A stretch of DNA of 64,000 bases. Source: Sinimarinibacterium sp. NLF-5-8 (GTDB lineage: Bacteria > Pseudomonadota > Gammaproteobacteria > Nevskiales > Nevskiaceae). The stretch's first letter is position 1. Each line of letters opens with the position of its first letter. The DNA lies in assembly GCF_010092425.1 (NCBI RefSeq), contig NZ_CP048030.1, forward strand, positions 2,429,501-2,493,500, written 5' to 3'. Below the pieces are notes generated by a model that saw only the letters and a list, made by a program, of their open reading frames with translations, searched no databases and was not told the DNA's origin. Of the stretch, positions 9,350 through 17,854 are shown piece by piece. The position numbers were made by a program, and so were the translations under genes.

Positions 9350-9381
9350 ATTGAACCAACCTCTTAAAGGATTTAATAACC

Positions 9382-10422
9382 ATGACTCAAGTACAAACCA
9401 ATACCTACACCAATACCCGAATTGAGTTTCACATCCTCCAATCCTTTCCGGTCACCTGCTTAAATCGTGATGATGTAGGCGCCCCCAAAACGGCGGTTGT
9501 TGGCGGCGTAACCCGCGCGCGTGTCAGCTCACAATGCTGGAAGCGACAGGTGCGCCTTGCCATGGCTGACTTCGGCGTCAAACTTGCCAGTCGCACCAAG
9601 CGTGCTCAAGTTTTATTCACAGATGCATGTAAACAAGCGGGCGCAACAGAAGATGTCGCCACTGCGTGCGGTGAAAAAATTGCGGCACTGCTGACAGACG
9701 ATACTTTGCTGTTTATTAGTCAGACAGAAGCCGCGGCTTTTGCCAGCTATGCACAGGAGCAAAACTTTGATCCCGGTAAGTTCAAAGATAAAGAGCTGGC
9801 AAAAGTTGCTAAAAAAGTACTCACGCCTGCAACTGATGCTTTGGACATTGCCCTGTTTGGCCGCATGGTTGCCAAAGCAGCAGACATGAACGTCGAAGCA
9901 GCCGCGTCGTTTGCTCACGCGATCTCCACACATAAGGTCAGCAACGAAGTAGAGTTTTTTACCGCACTGGATGATCTCGCAGACGAGCCCGGATCAGCAC
10001 ACATGGGCAGCTTGGAGTTCAACTCCGCAACTTACTACCGCTATGTAAGCCTGGATTTAGGGCAACTAGCACAAAGCCTCGGCACAGATGACCTTAAACA
10101 AGCGATTGCCGCGTTTACCCAAGCGCTGTTTGTGGCCGTCCCCAGCGCGCGACAAACCACCCAATCCGGCGCGTGTCCTTGGGATTTTGCGCGAGTGCTG
10201 GTTCGCAAAGGGCAACGGCTACAGCTGAGCTTTGATGAACCCGTTAAAGCGCGCGAACAAGGCTACGCACAGCCCAGCATCGAACGGCTCAAAGCTGCCC
10301 TAGATAAAAAAGAAAAACTCAGCGGTTCATTGTTTGGCAAACAAGCCAGTTATGACTGGGGCGAAGATGAAAACTTCAGCATTGATGATCTTATCGCCGC
10401 ATTACAAAGCCACGTGCAATGA
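9382..10422 (+). CDS. casC: Type I-E Cascade backbone subunit Cas7e (CasC/Cse4)
   Basis: This 346-aa protein carries the Cas7e signature near its start (RIEFHILQSFPVTCLNRDDV, then PKTAVVGGVTRARVSSQCWKR). Six copies form the helical backbone along the crRNA. An AAAGGA lies about 10 nt upstream of the ATG. It ends 8 bp before cas5e. No truncation or frameshift is seen. Confidence 0.95.
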   Translation: MTQVQTNTYTNTRIEFHILQSFPVTCLNRDDVGAPKTAVVGGVTRARVSSQCWKRQVRLAMADFGVKLASRTKRAQVLFTDACKQAGATEDVATACGEKIAALLTDDTLLFISQTEAAAFASYAQEQNFDPGKFKDKELAKVAKKVLTPATDALDIALFGRMVAKAADMNVEAAASFAHAISTHKVSNEVEFFTALDDLADEPGSAHMGSLEFNSATYYRYVSLDLGQLAQSLGTDDLKQAIAAFTQALFVAVPSARQTTQSGACPWDFARVLVRKGQRLQLSFDEPVKAREQGYAQPSIERLKAALDKKEKLSGSLFGKQASYDWGEDENFSIDDLIAALQSHVQ

Positions 10423-10430
10423 GGTGATCA

Positions 10431-11141
10431 ATGCAAAATCCTTATCTATTGCTTTGGCTAGAAGCACCGCTTCAATCATGGGGGCACGACTCGCGCTTTG
10501 GTCGGCGTGACAGCTTAGATTTTCCCACGAAATCGGGCGTGCTCGGCCTGATTTGCAGCGCGCGCGGTGCCGGTGGGCAAGAGCAACAATGGCTTGCCGC
10601 TTGGTCAAATCTTGATATGCAAATCCTTGCTTACGCCCCAACAGGGCAGGATAAACAAGCCCTACCTCGTCAGCCGTTACTGCGTGACTTTCACATGGTC
10701 GGTAGTGGATACGATGAAAAAGATCCCTGGCAAAACCTGCTGACCCCCAAAACCAGTGAAGGTAAAAAGTCTGTTGGTGGAGGAGCCAAAATGACCTACC
10801 GCTACTATTTGCAAGACATGGCCTACGCCGTGGCATTGCAAGCGCCTATTGATTTAATCGACGAAGTTGTTGACGCTCTACAAGCGCCGGTGTGGGATCT
10901 CTACCTTGGCCGCAAAAACTGCGCCCCCGGTGAGCTAATTTATCAAGGACGTTTTGAAGACGCTCAACAAGCCTTGGATGCAGGGCAAAAACTGGCAGAA
11001 CAAAAACAGCGCAACGCCATATTTCGCGTACTGCAAGGTGAGCATGAAGGTGAAGTGCTGTCACTCAATGATGTTCCCACTCAATTTGGAGAAACCAAAA
11101 AGTATCAAGATCGTCGCGTTACAGTGCAACAGATGGAGTGA
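10431..11141 (+). CDS. casD: Type I-E Cascade subunit Cas5e (CasD)
   Basis: This 236-aa RAMP protein has the Cas5e N-terminus YLLLWLEAPLQSWGHDSRFGRR and the DFPTKSGVLGLI motif. It binds the 5' handle of the crRNA and caps the Cascade foot next to Cse1. A GAGGTG precedes the ATG. It is followed 4 bp later by cas1. Confidence 0.94.
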   Translation: MQNPYLLLWLEAPLQSWGHDSRFGRRDSLDFPTKSGVLGLICSARGAGGQEQQWLAAWSNLDMQILAYAPTGQDKQALPRQPLLRDFHMVGSGYDEKDPWQNLLTPKTSEGKKSVGGGAKMTYRYYLQDMAYAVALQAPIDLIDEVVDALQAPVWDLYLGRKNCAPGELIYQGRFEDAQQALDAGQKLAEQKQRNAIFRVLQGEHEGEVLSLNDVPTQFGETKKYQDRRVTVQQME

Positions 11142-11145
11142 TTTA

Positions 11146-12021
11146 ATGACGGCAGGGCAGCGCTTATTTGTCAAAGTCACCAGAGAATCTTTACCTCAGA
11201 TTAAAGATCAATACCCATTTATTTACTTGGAGCGAGGGCGGCTTGAAGTAGACGATAGTAGCGTTAAATGGGTTGACTCAACCAATAATGTTGTCCCGCT
11301 CCCCATTGCCACCGTTAATGCCTTGCTGTTAGGGCCGGGCACAACCGTTACGCATGAAGCGATTAAAACGGCAACCGCAGCAAATTGTATGGTGTGCTGG
11401 GTGGGCGAAGACTCATTGCTTTTTTATGCCGCAGGGTTTAACCCAACCGCAGACACTCGGAACTTGAAGCAACAAATTAAACTGGCCACAGATCCTGACA
11501 AATCATTGACAATTGCGCGCAAAATGTATGCCCGTCGCTTTCCCAAAGCTGATTTAGAAGGCAAAAGTCTTCAAGAAATGATGGGTATGGAAGGCTTTCG
11601 TGTGCGGAGCCTATACCAAGAAAAAGCAGAGCAATATCAAGTGGGCTGGAAAGGGCGCAGCTTTACTCCAGGCAAGTTTGAATTAAGTGATATTACCAAT
11701 CAGATAATCACATCAACAAATGCTGCTTTGTATGGAATTATCTGCTCCGCTGTACATAGTATGGGCTACTCCCCACATATCGGCTTTATTCACTCCGGTA
11801 GCCCGCTACCCTTTGTATACGATATTGCGGACCTATATAAAGAGTATCTGTGCATTGACCTCGCCTTCTTTTTAACACGAGAGCTAGCAGGGTGTTATGA
11901 TAAATACAAAGTTTCAGAGGCTTTCAGGCGTCGCGTCATTGAAATGAAATTGCTGCCGCAAATGACCAATGATATTGCCGATATACTAGAGAGTAAACGT
12001 GCTTATCGTGATCGCAAATGA
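11146..12021 (+). CDS. cas1: CRISPR adaptation integrase Cas1 (type I-E)
   Basis: This 291-aa Cas1 inserts new spacers together with Cas2. It contains GPGTTVTHEAIKTA, the later Glu-containing helix (YQEKAEQYQVGWKGR), and HIGFIHSGSPLPFVYDIADLYKE, which supplies the conserved His and Asp metal ligands. I chose ATG 11146, which has a GGAG upstream; the open frame extends back to 10954 inside cas5e, but that part is in the wrong frame for cas5e and carries no Cas1 homology. It overlaps cas2 by 23 bp. Confidence 0.95.
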   Translation: MTAGQRLFVKVTRESLPQIKDQYPFIYLERGRLEVDDSSVKWVDSTNNVVPLPIATVNALLLGPGTTVTHEAIKTATAANCMVCWVGEDSLLFYAAGFNPTADTRNLKQQIKLATDPDKSLTIARKMYARRFPKADLEGKSLQEMMGMEGFRVRSLYQEKAEQYQVGWKGRSFTPGKFELSDITNQIITSTNAALYGIICSAVHSMGYSPHIGFIHSGSPLPFVYDIADLYKEYLCIDLAFFLTRELAGCYDKYKVSEAFRRRVIEMKLLPQMTNDIADILESKRAYRDRK

Positions 12022-12289
12022 TTTGCCACCCGCTGTTCGGGGGCGGATGAAATTATGGTTTATAGAGCCACGCCCCAACGTTTTTGTCTCAGGCATTAAA
12101 GATGCTGTTGCAGAAACAGTAATTGCCTATTTATACAAGCATTGTCCTGCCGAATCAGGACTGTTGATGGTTCGATCCATTCCACACCCGCCGGGCTTCG
12201 AAATAAACAGTATTGGCCCACCGCGCAAACCCATGATTACCTTGACGGGCTTGCAACTGATTGTGGAAACCCTGCAAACCGAAAAATAA
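11999..12289 (+). CDS. cas2: CRISPR adaptation protein Cas2e
   Basis: This 96-aa protein begins MLIVIANDLPPAVRGRMKLW, the hallmark of the I-E Cas2 subfamily, and contains RPNVFVSGI. Cas2 bridges two Cas1 dimers in the spacer integration complex. It starts at GTG 11999 inside the end of cas1. Its stop is only 44 bp before the first repeat, so part of the leader may lie within the gene. Confidence 0.94.
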   Translation: MLIVIANDLPPAVRGRMKLWFIEPRPNVFVSGIKDAVAETVIAYLYKHCPAESGLLMVRSIPHPPGFEINSIGPPRKPMITLTGLQLIVETLQTEK

Positions 12290-12333
12290 CAACATCTTGT
12301 GTTGCTTGATTCGCTCTTTAACAATATATTGGT
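12290..12333 (+). promoter_or_regulatory. CRISPR leader (short, AT-rich)
   Basis: The 44 bp between cas2 and the first repeat are AT-rich and end with CTTTAACAATATATTGG, which includes the 10-bp palindrome CAATATATTG. Position next to cas2 and the repeat orientation identify it as the leader end, where new spacers enter. A promoter or IHF site may lie here or in the cas2 3' end; none is certain by eye. Confidence 0.65.
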
Positions 12334-15297
12334 GTCTTCCCCACGCCCGTGGGGGTGTTTCTTGCTGTTGGCTCGGCTCTGGCCGCTGTGACTGGTCTTC
12401 CCCACGCCCGTGGGGGTGTTTCTGGGTTGTGTTCTAAGCCATGCAGGCGACGTGCGTCTTCCCCACGCCCGTGGGGGTGTTTCCAGGCCAGCCAGCGGTT
12501 GGACGCGGAACTGAAAGTCTTCCCCACGCCCGTGGGGGTGTTTCTCAGTTGCAGGTGGATATTCTTGGCGAACTGCGGTCTTCCCCACGCCCGTGGGGGT
12601 GTTTCTCTGCGCGGACAGACATTCAGCGTGATTTTTGAGTCTTCCCCACGCCCGTGGGGGTGTTTCTGGCGAAGAAGCGCGCGCAGATTGATATGACGTG
12701 TCTTCCCCACGCCCGTGGGGGTGTTTCTTGGCGTCCTGTCTGGACAGCGGATTGCAGCCAGTCTTCCCCACGCCCGTGGGGGTGTTTCTCGCCGCCAGCG
12801 AGAACCTGCCCGTTAGCTCACGTCTTCCCCACGCCCGTGGGGGTGTTTCTGCCGGGCCTTGCTCAAGTGCGGCAATAGCTGCGTCTTCCCCACGCCCGTG
12901 GGGGTGTTTCCTGGTGGCACTCACCGGCCGCGTGGCGCTGGGCGTCTTCCCCACGCCCGTGGGGGTGTTTCCATCAGCTCGATGTAGTCACCGGCCTTGA
13001 GGTCGTCTTCCCCACGCCCGTGGGGGTGTTTCTAGCAATGATGCCGCCACCGGCGTTGGTTTCCAGTCTTCCCCACGCCCGTGGGGGTGTTTCCTTTTTG
13101 ACTGACATATTTAGAACCTTGCGAGTGTCTTCCCCACGCCCGTGGGGGTGTTTCTACTTTCAAGATGGGCATGTACGATAAGGAATCGTCTTCCCCACGC
13201 CCGTGGGGGTGTTTCTCAGTAGGCTGTTGTCTACGCTTTCGCCGATTTGTCTTCCCCACGCCCGTGGGGGTGTTTCTTTTTTTCTGCGCGCCGTCCAGGT
13301 CATTGGTGGGTCTTCCCCACGCCCGTGGGGGTGTTTCTCGTATACGCGCTGCCTGCTTGGAGCAGGCTTCGTCTTCCCCACGCCCGTGGGGGTGTTTCCG
13401 ATTCGATCATCTGACGGTCGGCTCACACTAGGTCTTCCCCACGCCCGTGGGGGTGTTTCTCGTTTGGGAAAGGTGTAAAACCGCGCGCCGGTGTCTTCCC
13501 CACGCCCGTGGGGGTGTTTCTATCTGTTTCTCCCAGCTAGGCCAGTTGACCGCGTCTTCCCCACGCCCGTGGGGGTGTTTCCTGCGGGACGACGACATCA
13601 TGGGGCTGGAAGGCGTCTTCCCCACGCCCGTGGGGGTGTTTCTCGTGCCAGCGATTGAATACGATGAGTCACGCAGTCTTCCCCACGCCCGTGGGGGTGT
13701 TTCTACCCTTACGCCTTGACCGACCTGCGCACGGCAGTCTTCCCCACGCCCGTGGGGGTGTTTCTCATACATCAGTACGATGTTGTCGAGTGGGCACGTC
13801 TTCCCCACGCCCGTGGGGGTGTTTCTATCGCAATCCAGCGGTTCGGCATCCGCCGGGGGTCTTCCCCACGCCCGTGGGGGTGTTTCCCCAAAAAAGAAGG
13901 CGGCAACCATCGACGCCGCGTCTTCCCCACGCCCGTGGGGGTGTTTCCGTCTGCGGGGATCGGCTGGGTCAGCGCAAACCGTCTTCCCCACGCCCGTGGG
14001 GGTGTTTCCAGCCCCGACAGCAAAAGATCGCCCTCGATCGTGTCTTCCCCACGCCCGTGGGGGTGTTTCCTGATTGCAAACCCGGCCAGCCACACGCTGG
14101 CGGTCTTCCCCACGCCCGTGGGGGTGTTTCCTCGCCCTCGATGAAGGCGCGCTGGCCTGTCCAGTCTTCCCCACGCCCGTGGGGGTGTTTCGCGGTGCTG
14201 ATCGCCCATGCAGGCCAGCAGCTCGGCGGTGAGTCTTCCCCACGCCCGTGGGGGTGTTTCTCCCCAGCGGTGGCGCGGTTTTTTGTCGAGCACGTCTTCC
14301 CCACGCCCGTGGGGGTGTTTCTGTCAACATGCTGTTGTTGCATAGGCTAAACAGGTCTTCCCCACGCCCGTGGGGGTGTTTCTGGCTTAGAAGTTGTGCC
14401 TCCGGCTGATAAAAAGTCTTCCCCACGCCCGTGGGGGTGTTTCCGAGCCGCCGAAAGCGGGCGATGTGCTGGTGCTGTCTTCCCCACGCCCGTGGGGGTG
14501 TTTCCTTTACGTGTTACTAGGAAGTAAAGGTTTTTTTGTCTTCCCCACGCCCGTGGGGGTGTTTCTATCTTTCCGTACTTTTCGAAAAATACACTTTTGT
14601 CTTCCCCACGCCCGTGGGGGTGTTTCCAGCGAGTTTGTTAAAAGCCATAAATCACCTCAGTCTTCCCCACGCCCGTGGGGGTGTTTCTGGTGGAAAGGTG
14701 ATATCGATGGGAAACATTTAGTCTTCCCCACGCCCGTGGGGGTGTTTCTAGGCAGAAATAATCAAATTGATTGCAGTCAAAGTCTTCCCCACGCCCGTGG
14801 GGGTGTTTCCGTAACCGCTGAAAATCAAACGATTTTAAGCCCGTCTTCCCCACGCCCGTGGGGGTGTTTCCTGCTGCGGTGCGCAGCGCCCGGCGCGCGT
14901 GGCGTCTTCCCCACGCCCGTGGGGGTGTTTCTGAAGGCGGTCAGAAACGGCAGTGAAATCCACTGTCTTCCCCACGCCCGTGGGGGTGTTTCTGGCTACG
15001 CACGTCACGCTGCACGACGATGGAGGTCTTCCCCACGCCCGTGGGGGTGTTTCCTGACCCGTCACCACCGCCGAAAGCATCATTGAGTCTTCCCCACGCC
15101 CGTGGGGGTGTTTCCAAAGCTAAGGCGCGAGCATAAGCCATAAAGCCGTCTTCCCCACGCCCGTGGGGGTGTTTCCGCTCATGGTGTTGGGCGGCATTCC
15201 GGCAATCGGTCTTCCCCACGCCCGTGGGGGTGTTTCTGCTATCCAGCGCCTTGCGCGACGGCATGCACGGTCTTCCCCACGCCCGTGGGGGTGTTTC
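12334..15297 (+). CRISPR. Type I-E CRISPR array, 49 repeats and 48 spacers
   Basis: A 28-nt repeat (GTCTTCCCCAC, loop GCCC, then GTGGGGGTGTTTC) recurs every 61 bp from 12334 to 15270. By eye all 49 copies are identical, including the last. The repeat folds as a CCCCAC/GTGGGG stem followed by GTGTTTC. A variable 29th base, T in 28 units, C in 19 and G in one, would complete an 8-nt crRNA 5' handle. All spacers are 32 nt plus this base except the one after repeat 31 (14164), which is 8 nt longer. I saw no duplicated spacer and no match to the rest of the window. Transcription should run rightward from the leader. Confidence 0.98.
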
Positions 15298-15652
15298 TTC
15301 AACTGTGGCAAGCACTGCGCCCCGCCCTGATTTTCATCCTTCGGATCATGCTCCGTCTGATGATCTTCATCGTCCTGATCAAGGGCTGCTCAATGGCCGT
15401 CAGTACGCTTTGAGCCAGCAGCCCAGCGAACGCTGGCGCGTCATCGCAGTGGTCACCACCACCACAACCCAACGCATCTACCTAGCCAGCGGCAAACGCG
15501 TCATGCCCATGTCCCCGGAATCATGCGATCAGGGCGATTACGGGTGGTGTCAGGTTGATGATGGCGTTGCAACGCAATGGACAGGCCCTGAGCCCATCGT
15601 TGACCCGCCACCCCCACCGCAGTGCAGCAGCTCAATTTGCCTGTCGATATGA
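15298..15652 (+). other. Post-array region with an unrecognised open frame
   Basis: The frame leaving the last repeat stays open to a stop at 15652. It would encode about 117 residues including RWRVIAVVTTTTTQRIYLASG and a proline-rich tail (PPPPPQCSSS). There is no start codon of its own near the array edge and no family I recognise. It may be the 3' part of an older gene cut by the array or by ICE arrival, or chance. Confidence 0.25.
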
Positions 15653-15961
15653 GCGGCAGTTAGAGCATGGAGGAGGAGGGAGCGCGAGCGGACGACGACG
15701 ACGCGATCTGACTGCCGCACCAGGTGCAAAAAAGGGCCTATGTCAAGCCCTTAGCGAAAAACGCCAAGGGGCCAAAAGCCTAAATGAGACAGGGAGTTAG
15801 CTCTGCTTCGAGCCGCTTTCCGAAGCTGCGGCCGTGTGGGCTAGGAGCCACATAGGAGCGTCGCGGTAGAGGGCCAAGTCGTGCTGCATCGGGCTGATCG
15901 CTAGCAGGCGCCATGCTTGTCGCTTAATCATAGTCCACTCGGACGTGGCGCTCCAGAACGA
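15653..15961. other. Intergenic sequence with no supported gene
   Basis: I see no coding signal here. A small inverted repeat AAGGGC/GCCCTT (15732-15737, 15747-15752) is the only structure noticed. The left end of the ICE probably lies somewhere between the array and 16327, but I could not place it. Confidence 0.4.
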
Positions 15962-15994
15962 AGAACGCGCAGCGTTGGGCTGCGCGTTCTTTCT
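15962..15994 (+). terminator. Strong intrinsic terminator
   Basis: A perfect 12-bp stem (AGAACGCGCAGC / GCTGCGCGTTCT) around a GTTGG loop is followed by TTCT. The A-rich start gives the minus strand a weaker U-run as well. It could isolate the array side from the leftward ICE transcripts. Confidence 0.7.
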
Positions 15995-16031
15995 AGATTC
16001 GATGAGCTGACAGCAAGCGAAAGCCGAGGTG

Positions 16032-16151
16032 TCAACTCAAAGAAGCATTGGATCGAGCACAGATGTACTGTGCACCTCCAGCGCCAACGAAGACCGACAG
16101 CGCCACAGCCCAACTTGCCACGAAACTAAGTTTGAAGTTTGTTTTCTTCAT
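16032..16151 (-). CDS. Small putative exported or membrane peptide (39 aa)
   Basis: A strong RBS (AAGGAGGT, 4 nt before ATG 16151) precedes MKKTNFKLSFVASWAVALSV, a basic start plus hydrophobic stretch like a signal peptide or single membrane segment. The frame is also open upstream to GTG 16313, giving 93 aa, but that part is hydrophilic and unfamiliar. Function is unknown. It is the last candidate gene at the trb end of the ICE. Confidence 0.4.
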   Translation of the reverse strand: MKKTNFKLSFVASWAVALSVFVGAGGAQYICARSNASLS

Positions 16152-16326
16152 AGTTACCTCCTTGGTTTGTTGTGCGTTGGTTACGGTACGGTGCTTGTTG
16201 TTAGTGGGAATCTCACCCAGCAGTCGGACGGTTCTCTCTGTCTTCTGAATCTGTTGATACGTCAGGCTGATAGAACTATCGGTCTTCTCGCTCCAATGCT
16301 TCCTCTCGGTCACACAAGTGTTTAGT

Positions 16327-16578
16327 TTACCGTGAACCCTCGGCGTTTGCCCGCCTTCCGGCTTGCCCCCCCTTCCTGAACCCCCGGTCGCCGGCGATGA
16401 ACGCTTCCAGCATGTGCGGGATCAGCGTCGCCGCATCGACTGCCTCGCCATATGCCTGCGCGTGCAGCGCGGCGTAGCGGTCGAGGTCGGCTTTCAGGCT
16501 GGCCGGGCACGTGAAGGTCAGCTTGACGCTCTCGGTCTTGGGCAGCGGCCCAAGCCGTAGCTTCTTGGTCGTGCTCAT
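16327..16578 (-). CDS. DUF2274 protein, accessory to the trb cluster
   Basis: This 83-aa protein (MSTTKKLRLGPLPKTESVKL, then a RHH-like segment CPASLKADLDRYAALH) matches the small DUF2274 protein that habitually follows trbI in Tn4371-type clusters. Its ATG overlaps the trbI stop, so it is the last gene of the trb operon. Its role is unknown; a ribbon-helix-helix DNA-binding fold is plausible. Confidence 0.8.
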   Translation of the reverse strand: MSTTKKLRLGPLPKTESVKLTFTCPASLKADLDRYAALHAQAYGEAVDAATLIPHMLEAFIAGDRGFRKGGQAGRRANAEGSR

Positions 16579-17852
16579 TGCGAAGCTCCCCGATTGAAGA
16601 ACAGCGGCTGGTAGGGACGCAGCACGAGATCCCGGTTGACGATGATCCGCACCGGCAGGCCCGGCCGCTCGGTCAGCGTCGGCTGGATGTTCATGTTGCG
16701 CCGGGTGATCTCCTGGCCGACCTGATTGATGCTGTCCTGGGCGCTGTCACGCCCGGCGATGACGATGCGGTTGCCGTCCTGCCGGTTCTCCGGCGCGGCC
16801 AGCTCGGCGCCGACGCCCAACAGCGTCGTCAGCACCGCGCCCGCAACGATGCGCTTCCAATGCCAGTCCACGTCGTCTTCCAGGCCGGCATAACCAGCGG
16901 GATCGGTGCCGACAAGGTTGTCGAGCGTTAGCGAGGACGTGTCGGGCAGGATGACCCGGTTCCACACTACCTGCACGCGGCTCTGCCCGTAGCTGACCTG
17001 GCTGTTGTAACGGCCGAGGATGCGCGATCCCTGCGGGATCAGCAGGAACTTGCCGGTGGCCGTGTCATAGACTGGCTCCGTCACCGTGGCGATCACGTCG
17101 CCGGGAAGATCGGACTTGATGCCCGTCACCAGCGCGCCCGCGATCACCGTTCCGGCCATCACCTGATAGGGCGACGCCGGCAGCGCCAGATTCCCTGAAT
17201 TGCGGGTTTCCGTAGAACCGGCTTTCAGGAACGCCTCTTTCTGGTCTTGCCGGTTCTGCACGGCGGTCGGGTCGGCGGGCTGGGCCGCCGTCGAGGCAGG
17301 CCCAGCAGCGAGCGGATCGAAGGCCGCAAGCGTGCTTGCAGCCCCCAGCGCTGCCTGCGCGACCGTGGCGGCGGTCTGCCCTTGGCCGCCCGAGCGGAAG
17401 AACACCGACGAGGCCGCCGCCGCGTCCGCCTCCTTGCGCAAGGCATCTTCGGGATCATGGCCTGGCGGCGAATAGCCCGGCGTCACCGGCTGCTGCGAAG
17501 CGACGATGGCCGGGCCAAGGTCGCCGGGCAACGGCGGCCCCAGCTCGGGCACATCGGGCGGTAAGGCTGGTGGCAGCTTCGAGTAGTCCGTCGGCAGCGC
17601 ATCCAGCCCTTCGGACTTCGAGACGCGATCGACGTTGTAAAGCTCGGTTTGCTCGCCCGCACTGCGTCGCTGCGGTTGTAGCGACCAGATCGTGGCCCCA
17701 AGGACGGCGACCGACAGGCCGCCGACGAGGATGGCCAGCGTGCGCCGGTTCAGGCGCGTGACCGGGCGCGGCTGGGCGCGCAGCGCCACCGCTTCCGGCG
17801 CGACCTTGCCTGCCTGCGGCGTGGCGAGGTCGGGGGTGTCGTCTTGGCTCAT
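16575..17852 (-). CDS. trbI: Conjugal transfer protein TrbI (VirB10-like)
   Basis: This 425-aa VirB10/TrbI protein has a short cytoplasmic N-terminus, one membrane segment near residues 37-55 (TLAILVGGLSVAVLGATIW) and a proline- and alanine-rich periplasmic linker. The C-terminal beta-barrel domain includes KFLLIPQGSRILGRYNSQ. It spans the envelope and links inner-membrane ATPases to the outer-membrane ring of the type IV secretion channel. It starts 2 bp after the trbG stop. Confidence 0.94.
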   Translation of the reverse strand: MSQDDTPDLATPQAGKVAPEAVALRAQPRPVTRLNRRTLAILVGGLSVAVLGATIWSLQPQRRSAGEQTELYNVDRVSKSEGLDALPTDYSKLPPALPPDVPELGPPLPGDLGPAIVASQQPVTPGYSPPGHDPEDALRKEADAAAASSVFFRSGGQGQTAATVAQAALGAASTLAAFDPLAAGPASTAAQPADPTAVQNRQDQKEAFLKAGSTETRNSGNLALPASPYQVMAGTVIAGALVTGIKSDLPGDVIATVTEPVYDTATGKFLLIPQGSRILGRYNSQVSYGQSRVQVVWNRVILPDTSSLTLDNLVGTDPAGYAGLEDDVDWHWKRIVAGAVLTTLLGVGAELAAPENRQDGNRIVIAGRDSAQDSINQVGQEITRRNMNIQPTLTERPGLPVRIIVNRDLVLRPYQPLFFNRGASQ

Positions 17853-17854
17853 GG

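Noticed and set aside
12362-15269. Spacers matching the ICE, IS or prophage in this window (self-targeting)
   Set aside because: No match was found by eye; a proper alignment search on both strands is required before any claim.
12127-15652. Many long open frames on both strands across the CRISPR array, some with GVGKT resembling a P-loop
   Set aside because: They are the repeat translated in different frames (SSPRPWGCF, LPHARGGVS, NTPTGVGKT) at 61-bp period; the repeated motif reflects the array, not proteins.
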